A program made the position numbers and the translations under genes. The notes below the pieces were generated by a model. That model was given only the letters and a program-made list of their open reading frames with translations, was not told where the DNA came from and ran no database searches. From Macrostomum hystrix (taxonomy: Eukaryota; Platyhelminthes; Macrostomidae): 64,000 bases of DNA. The stretch is taken from NCBI GenBank assembly GCA_950097015.1, contig CATNEN010000003.1:14700001-14764000 (forward strand), read 5' to 3'. Below are positions 57,416 through 64,000 of this stretch, piece after piece. Each line of letters opens with the position of its first letter. The stretch's first letter is position 1.

Positions 57416-58795
57416 TCAGTACTCCAAACACGAGTTGCTATGCGCATCCGATACGCTCAAGTTAGATTTTTCGTCTGGCTCTCTCAGCGAGGCAGGTCTA
57501 CCTGGTCGGCTTAGCGCGATGCTTTCAACAGCCTTGGAACCGCCAGCGTTGTCGGCGGTGTCGACAGAAGCAGCTGCTGCAACGGCGGGTCCTGTACCAG
57601 AATTTCCAGCTCCGCGGGCCGCAACAGCAGCACGACTTTGACGATCTTCCGCAGCTGATTCCCGTGGTTGTCCGCCGACGGCTCTAAGAAAAGCCCTAGC
57701 CTTCGCTGAAAGATGAGACAAGCCGAAGGCCTCTTTAAAGACATCTCTGAACTGCTTACTCATGAAGCTGTAGAGAAAGAAGTTGATTGTATTGTTGACT
57801 AGGCCGATGGCGTTCAGGATGGCATTGTAGGTGAGTAGAAAGCATTGAACGCTGGTCAAGTTGAATGCGCTATCGGACAGTACTAAGATGAGGCTCATTG
57901 GAATCTCGTACAGGATGTAGAGCAACAGGATGATCAGCAGGAAGCTGGTTGTTCGTCGATGATCTCTGGAGCGTTTCTCCTTCCGGCTAGACTTGCTTCT
58001 TTGCTGATCCTTTGTCAACGGCGTGGATGCGTCGTTTTGAGCCTCGGCGGAGGAGGCGCCAGCGGCGGCGGCAGTGGCACTTCTATGGTTGGACTTGATC
58101 AGTTTCTCTCGCCTTTTCTCAGCCTGGTGGAGGCTGTAGATGATGCAGAAGCAGAATACGGCCATGATGATGCACGGAGCAAGCTTCTGCGCAATCACAT
58201 TGATCATGCGCACCTGGTACTGATAGGAGTCCAGCATCTCCGGAACGAATATGACGACTGTGTTGTCAGTTGAATTGGTGCCATCACTAATTGGTTCCTG
58301 GCGCAACCTCAGTATACTTGCATAGGGCAGCGTGATGATGACATTGGCTAGAAATGCCAGACAGACGGCTAGACGAGCGCGCGATAGGCTGAACCAGATT
58401 TTAGTAAACGGCGAAGCGTAGAATCTCAGGTAGAAGAATCTGAATAGGGCCAGAAGGACGCCGCACCACAACGCGAAAGCGTGCATCACCAACATAGCGA
58501 CGTTGCAGATTAAATAAAGCAACTGGCTGGCATACGACGTAGCCGGTAGATGCGCCACTGTTGTCATTAGAAACATGGACACTTTGCATAGGTCGCTGAC
58601 CGCTATGCCTAGCAGAATGGAATTCGTTGGTGAAAGCATTTTCCGCTTGCTAAATATCACAATGTTGCAGATGTTCAATAGTAGTGACATTCCGGAGATG
58701 CAACTGATCACGGGAACACTGATACGCGCATACTCCATCATGAAGCCGCTCTGGCTGCAGTTGGTAGACATGGCTCGAAACTTGCCCTGCTTCAA
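57416..58795 (-). CDS. Rhodopsin-family peptide GPCR, FMRFamide/myosuppressin-receptor-like
   Basis: A single uninterrupted frame of 459 residues with seven hydrophobic segments. The first ATG is used (an alternative Met is residue 9). TM1 spans about 26-48. TM2 carries SPTNSILLGIAVSDL with the conserved Asp at 68. At the end of TM3 the usual DRY is replaced by FRF (118-120). The third internal loop (about 226-282) is long, Ala/Ser-rich and strongly basic. TM6 has a Pro (299) but no CWxP. TM7 ends NNTINFFLYSFMSKQFR, where NPxxY is NFFLY; FMRFamide-type and srw-type receptors often have NFxxY here. The tail is long and Ala/Ser-rich. A neuropeptide ligand is inferred from these motifs; the specific peptide cannot be told. 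Intronless coding regions are common among such receptors. Confidence 0.94.
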   Translation of the reverse strand: MKQGKFRAMSTNCSQSGFMMEYARISVPVISCISGMSLLLNICNIVIFSKRKMLSPTNSILLGIAVSDLCKVSMFLMTTVAHLPATSYASQLLYLICNVAMLVMHAFALWCGVLLALFRFFYLRFYASPFTKIWFSLSRARLAVCLAFLANVIITLPYASILRLRQEPISDGTNSTDNTVVIFVPEMLDSYQYQVRMINVIAQKLAPCIIMAVFCFCIIYSLHQAEKRREKLIKSNHRSATAAAAGASSAEAQNDASTPLTKDQQRSKSSRKEKRSRDHRRTTSFLLIILLLYILYEIPMSLILVLSDSAFNLTSVQCFLLTYNAILNAIGLVNNTINFFLYSFMSKQFRDVFKEAFGLSHLSAKARAFLRAVGGQPRESAAEDRQSRAAVAARGAGNSGTGPAVAAAASVDTADNAGGSKAVESIALSRPGRPASLREPDEKSNLSVSDAHSNSCLEY

Positions 58796-58799
58796 TGCG

Positions 58800-60045
58800 G
58801 AAATATGAAATCCGAATTGTATGTAGCATCAGAAAAACTAATGATACGTAATTTTTTACGCGTATAATTTACAGATACCGTTTCACCTTATTTTACCACA
58901 ATAGCTGTTCTCTACTGGCTTAGCATATAAGTAATGATTGGACCGACTAGAACAAAGTTAAGTTACTTTCTGCCGCAGATTTTATTACGCTTCGAATCAC
59001 ACCGACCGTCTATAGTTGCATGGTATTAATTTGCCAAACCGCTATAGCCAAATGAATGGCTGCGTTTGCTAGATAATACTTTCTAGTAACTATAGTGATT
59101 ACTTCCATCTCGTTAGATTTCAGACAGCTAGACAAACTTGCCTACCCAAAGAGGCTATCTGTCTTAGCATACTATGGATTTCTATACCCGATTACAGCCC
59201 TAAATAGGGATTTCGTAAGTATTATAGGCATGCAAAGTATTCAGAAATGTGAAGCTTGCTACTCTCGCCTCAATTCATAAGAAGTGAGAACACGGCTACT
59301 CAGTGTAACATGATATCCTCTGCCACTGTATAAGCAATAACTTTCTACAAAGCAACAGCAAATTTTGCTACTTGAATTACTTCCTTTTGAGTACTTATAT
59401 AGTCTTAACACCGATGGCTATAGCAACAAGATAAGAAACTGTTATCTTGAACTTGTTGCCTCTGAATTACTTTATAAGAAACTGTTATCTTGAACTTGTT
59501 GCCTCCGATGACACGAAAGCTTCCGGAATCACAAAAAATTAGCATCGTCGATATATTCAACAATTCAACCAGTATAGAATTTTTCTGCTCCACAGAATTT
59601 CATCATGTAATCATGTCGGCTATCATTGGTAACTATTGTCGCGACTTTCGTCTCTGCCTTCTGTCCTCTATTCACTCTTTCGTTCTCTGCACTTTTCTTG
59701 TTTACATCGTCCAGTTCAATCTTGTTCTTTCTTCCTCGTTATCTCTGCGGCTGATCTCTCATTCTCTATCCTTTCTTTCCTCCTTTCTGATTGGTCCGCC
59801 GCTCACATTCTAGCCTCCTCTCCTACCCTCAGTCGCGCACTCTTGTTATCGTACCGCCAACCTCCTCCAGTCTGTCCAGCCTAACCATGTTTAAATATAT
59901 AGTCCAGGGCACAACGCCCTCTCACACTTCACCTGACTTCGCTACTCTCCATAAGCTTCCTGCAGGCCAGCTTGACAATTCTGTCTGTCTCTCACAGTTT
60001 TCTAGACAACTATTTTGGATTGATTAGTTTTTTTCTATTTTTAAA
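58800..60045. other. Gene-free interval upstream of the GPCR
   Basis: No array. A 32-bp direct repeat starting ATAAGAAACTGTTATCTTGA occurs at about 59431 and 59472. Pyrimidine-rich sequence with CTC/TTC runs lies at 59650-59850. Confidence 0.5.
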
Positions 60046-60056
60046 CCATTATGGAT

Positions 60057-60595
60057 CAGTGGCGCAACCAGGTTTTTTGCCTTAGGGGGGCGGTCTTTGC
60101 GTACATTGCCCTTTGCGTACATTGCCCTTTGCGTACATTGCCCTTTGCGTACATTGCCCTTTGCGTACATTGCCCTTTGCGTACATTGCCCTTTGCGTAC
60201 ATTGCCCTTTGCGTACATTGCCCTTTGCGTACATTGCCCTTTGCGTACATTGCCCCGCGGGCCGAAGGGGGGGCGGCCGCCAGGTGGAGCGCGCTCTGTT
60301 TCGCGGTTTTCGCCCACCATTCCTGGGCCAATTTCAAGGGCCGGTAGGGTAGGGCCCAGACGATTTAAAAGGTTTAAAAAATCCGAACGCATGCACGAAT
60401 ATAATGAAAGCTTGAAAATTAATATATGACCAATGGTCTTGGACTTGGTCTTTGGTCTATGTACGTTGGACTTGGGGGACAGGGAATGAGATAAGGTAAT
60501 AAATTAAGAAGCATCTTGGCTTGCCCTTTGCGTACATTGCCCACGGGCCGAAGGGGGGCGGCCGCCACCCCCGCCCCCCCCTGGTTGCGCCACTG
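60057..60595. mobile_element. hAT-type MITE containing a 16-bp satellite
   Basis: 539 bp with inverted ends CAGTGGCGCAACCAGG and CCTGGTTGCGCCACTG, flanked by the perfect 8-bp duplication TTATGGAT (60049-60056 and 60596-60603). GGGCCGAAGGGGGGGCGGCC-type sequence occurs near both the internal array and the right end. No coding region. Confidence 0.93.
60096..60255. repeat. 16-bp array TTTGCGTACATTGCCC inside the MITE
   Basis: About ten perfect copies, with one further copy at 60526-60541 near the right end of the same element, which is the likely source sequence. Confidence 0.95.
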
Positions 60596-60609
60596 TTATG
60601 GATTCGCAT

Positions 60610-63205
60610 TAGAGTTTCATACTGAGCAACGTTAGTTGTCCTTGTCACCAGGGTCTTCGACGAGAATCGCTGAACATCTCGGCGATGCTGACTTTGGACG
60701 GCTTTGAAAGTTAGTACATCGTAAAGAGCGAATAATTTAGATCCAGATGGTGGACTTTCACGACAATCGGTCATTCGGTTTGGGAGCTGTCGTGAAGTAG
60801 GCAGCGGGTATTGGAAATATTCCCGTGCTCTTTCAACTGTGCGTCAGGCCTCGGCCAGAAATTACAAGATATGGTACGCTGCAAAGTTAACTCAAACTAC
60901 ACAGCATCCTTCAAGATTATGTCTAATTGTGCTTAGCTATTAATTGGAACTGTCCGATATATTTGCATTTTAATTTTTGACCTCCCCCTATAGTAAATGT
61001 TGGTATGCTCGGCGCGGCCCTACTTTTCCTCATATCCTATAGATCCCAAAATTTGCATATGCAAATCACTTCAACGAGGGACTACCGATGTATGCAAGAA
61101 GAGAAATTTAGCAGAAAAAACTTCTGAAGTTAGAATTTGTTCTGCTTTTGTCAGAAACCGCTCACTATGCATACAAATCTCGAATTTTTGTCGCTATTAA
61201 TAAAAAAATTGTGCATTAAAACAAATGCGTTGCGTTTTCTTACACGAAAAAGTATACAAATATAATAATGCAGCATGAATGAGCAAATTCTGATTGGCCA
61301 GTGAAACTTAAGTTTTCTGACTATTTTTAGAAAACTTTTAGTGAGGCACCCCTCTTAGCGCACCCCTTATCAAGTCACGTGACAGAATCTTACCCAATCA
61401 AAGTTGAAGAGTCGATTATCAGACTTTTAAAATATTCCAGGAGACCTTGAAAATCAAACTCGAAAATTCAAATGGTAATAAATGCTACAGGACTTTTGCT
61501 GCAGCCTCTATTTAAAGCAAAATTATCCAAGACAACAGGTGAAGAAACATGACTTGTGAATTGGATTTAATATCCTATAGGTAACACTGTTTCACGTACA
61601 ATGTTCTGAAATCCTGCGTTTTTAAGTCCCATTGTCTGTTCTGAATATCTGCTCACTATAGTTGCCATTCCACAGGAAGCAGGAGGTATACTCATGTCTA
61701 AATTCTCATCTATTTTACTTACATACATGTAGGTATTTCTCTCTCTTTCTTATCGGCTTGCCTGCTACCCCCCCTAGACAAGACAAAAGCGGAAAAGAGA
61801 AATTTCTTCTGACGAGGGACGAGAAAGTCATATGCGAGACACCAGGCGCGCTCCGCCAAAACTGGGCTTCAGGAATCGTGTGAAAAAATGTTGAATGCAT
61901 CGCATTAAACGCAGAGGAACATTTGCAACCGCCGAGTCGTATGTTTAGGTTTTAGGTGGAAAAAACTTGTCTGTTTGCATGGCCACGTGTACGCGACGTG
62001 GTTCAGGTTCAGACGAGAACAGGTTGCCGCCAGGGTTGACGGATTCATATAAGCGTGAAGTTTCAAGCTTCACTAGATTGACAATAGGTATGTTATTCAA
62101 CCGCAGAAAATATCTGTCACGCACCCTCCTGTCAATCAGCAGTTGTTTAAAAGTTGCTAAATATTTTTCAAGCTTATTTTTTAACAAAAAACGCTTAACT
62201 AAACGAAAACGATTTTTATTCACAATTTCAGAGCCGGTGATTCGCCCGCGGAGCAAAAACTAAATGATTTGGTTGTTCTAGAATATCTATGCATTTAAGT
62301 GCATCATATGGCAGGATGAAGGTAGGTTAAAGTTTTGCCAGATATTTAGCCGTGGTCTCAACACTAACTCAAGGTGCATAAATATATACAAAAAAAGTAT
62401 TTGTCAACAACTTCTTTTATTGAAATCATTTAGCTAAACTTTTTTATATCTTCAGGCCCTGGCCCGATCTGACAACGCTAAAGGATCTCAGCGGCAAAGT
62501 GGGTCTAGAATGCATGCATGGCTGCGCCACACAAGGCTTTCCGGTCAATCCCTCGAGGTTCTTTTCCAGCCTCTCTGCTATTCGCGGCGATATATTAATG
62601 CACACAATGTGCTACCAAAGGCAGAGGGGCAGAACAAACTTGATAGTCGATAGTCGGGGCTAAAATCTCTTAGCGAACCTGCAGGGTCCCGCGTGAATAT
62701 CCCACCATTCCCATCCAGAGGAAATTCTCAACGAAAAAAGTTCTTCATCTTCGTTTTTTGATGGCAAAAACAAACAACCTTTTATCGCTGTCAGGCACTT
62801 AAAAGATAATTGTCATCTTCTAGTTCAAGAAATGTTTTCCTGCTGTCTTCTCTCTAGAGTCTGCAACAAAAAAGTTATGGCCTAAGTGTCTGCAGCCTTG
62901 TCTTTCTCCCAATTAGGGCAAAATAGGTCTTCCTTATTTTTTCTTTTTTTGTCGAGAACACCTTTTTTGCATGAAAGCCAAACAGGTGCTATTTTTGGCA
63001 ACTACGAAAAGTGTTTTCAAAATTGATTGCTTCTACTTATATAGTATTTAAAATGGGCACAGTTTTCTATCTGCATGTCTGCTTCAGGTGCAATCAATTG
63101 TAAGGAGTTTCCGATACTAAATAATTTACTTAGAAAGAGAATGAATTCCGTTAATTCTTTACTTCTCGGCTTTTTAACATCTCAATGTGCGTCTGGTTTA
63201 ACTTT
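60610..63205. other. Gene-free interval, 2.6 kb
   Basis: Overlapping ORFs of about 100 codons on opposite strands at 61945-62263 are mutually exclusive and unrecognised. No array, element or supported gene is seen. Confidence 0.4.
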
Positions 63206-63212
63206 ACTAAAA

Positions 63213-63415
63213 TAGGCTGTAGCCTTGTGGTTAGAGCTTCGGACTCTTCGGACTGTGGTTAGGGGTTCGATTCTTGACTTCTATTATAAAACTTGCTTCA
63301 TTAAGAAAGACAGTTAACTCTGCATTGCGGACCCAGCTGTTGGCTGTGATAATTGAGGGTGGGTGCGGCGTCTCCCCAGTCCATGGACTGAACAGCCGTA
63401 CGCAGCCTTCAATGA
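63213..63415 (+). mobile_element. SINE-B, full-length-looking copy
   Basis: A tRNA-like head (GTAGCCTTGTGGTTAGAGC, then GGGTTCGATTCTTG) and the tail CTGAACAGCCGTACGCAGCC, about 200 bp. It defines the extent of the family. Confidence 0.8.
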
Positions 63416-63522
63416 ATGTCGCGAATCTTAGAATGGGAAGTTCTTACAGTTTTCTGGACGCCTCAAAGGAAAATGAATCGATGGTCGCCTTTTCCTTTGG
63501 ACTCTCTTTCATTTTCTCATTT

Positions 63523-63680
63523 CTCCCATTGCAATGGGAGAACTGGCGGGAGGGCGTATAGCGGGGCGTATAGTAAAAATCAACCAGCGCCCACTGGTGG
63601 GAGGGCGTATAGCGGGGCGCCGGTGCCCCACCCTGCGCCCCCCGCCCTGCGCCCCCCACCGGTGTCCCACCGGGTGCAGA
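63523..63680. repeat. GC-rich repeats with an 18-bp palindrome
   Basis: The palindrome CTCCCATTGCAATGGGAG lies at 63523-63540. GGGAGGGCGTATAGCGGGGC then occurs twice, and CCCTGCGCCCCCC twice. It stands out from the AT-rich surroundings and is probably an unrecognised mobile fragment. Confidence 0.5.
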
Positions 63681-64000
63681 GTTTATCCTCATACTTTTTT
63701 ACATAGATGGAACTCCTTATCAGACAAATTTCAGATAGAAAAGCAAATCAATGAACATGCATAAAGTGAGACGCCATCTTTTTACCCAGAAGCTGAAAAG
63801 GTTAGACATATGAACCCAATTGATTTTTCTAAGACATTATATTGTCAAGTGAGTGAAGAACCGTGATTTTCAATTCATTATACAAAGCCAATTTATACAA
63901 GGCCAAGTACCAGAGTGCTACTCGAACCTCAGCCTAGAACTTGCTCAGCTGGAACGGTCGACTATTTTTCCCATGGGAGATTTTTTTATTGTCAAAGGGC

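Noticed and set aside
1801-60255. CRISPR-like appearance of the many regular direct repeats
   Set aside because: The units are contiguous with no unique spacers, and the genome is eukaryotic. They are minisatellites.
61945-62263. Roughly 100-codon ORFs on both strands
   Set aside because: They overlap almost completely, show no domain, splice pattern or codon signal, and are likely chance.

Overview
This is a stretch of nuclear DNA from an animal, most likely an invertebrate. The genes are split by GT-AG introns in several phases. The recognisable products are metazoan: a class C GPCR, two ZU5-ZU5-UPA-death-domain proteins, an SNRK kinase and an FMRFamide-type rhodopsin GPCR. Polyadenylation signals are AATAAA, and the mobile DNA (tRNA-headed SINEs, hAT-type MITEs, a LINE remnant) is animal-like. 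I cannot name the phylum from this window alone.

Layout. 0.39-1.37 kb (-): a hypothetical coding exon. 2.2-7.8 kb (-): a six-exon metabotropic-glutamate-receptor-like gene, whose splice phases join into one 839-residue frame. 8.55-15.97 kb (+) and 22.38-29.67 kb (+): two tandem paralogues encoding coiled coil, ZU5, ZU5, UPA and death domain (1030 and 927 residues), separated by 6.4 kb of satellite arrays. 30.2-31.6 kb: a broken non-LTR retrotransposon. 31.7-35.2 kb: a decayed DNA transposon with ~160-bp inverted ends and a PHD-finger fragment. 37.2-37.9 kb: two hAT-type MITEs with intact 8-bp target duplications. 38.18-42.29 kb (+): SNRK in four exons. 42.3-57.2 kb: gene-free and dominated by tandem arrays, including a duplicated two-array block. 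57.4-58.8 kb (-): a single-exon peptide GPCR. 58.8-64 kb: intergenic, with one hAT MITE and one SINE.

The dominant theme is tandem repetition: roughly 35 arrays with units of 4 to about 66 bp. I reconstructed 27 introns in four genes. The six shorter than 250 bp are plain or carry at most two repeat copies. Of the 21 longer ones, nearly all carry their own tandem array or a dispersed element. Where the paralogues share an intron position, one copy is often about 80-145 bp while the other is several times longer, so much of the inflation came after the gene duplication.

The most unusual single observation is a ~500-bp element that makes up most of one intron in the class C receptor and one intron in the second paralogue. 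In both it lies in the sense orientation and its homology starts within 10 nt of the 5' splice site, which is introner-like. The genes do not form an operon. The only functional pair is the tandem ZU5/death-domain genes, which probably make related death-fold scaffold proteins.
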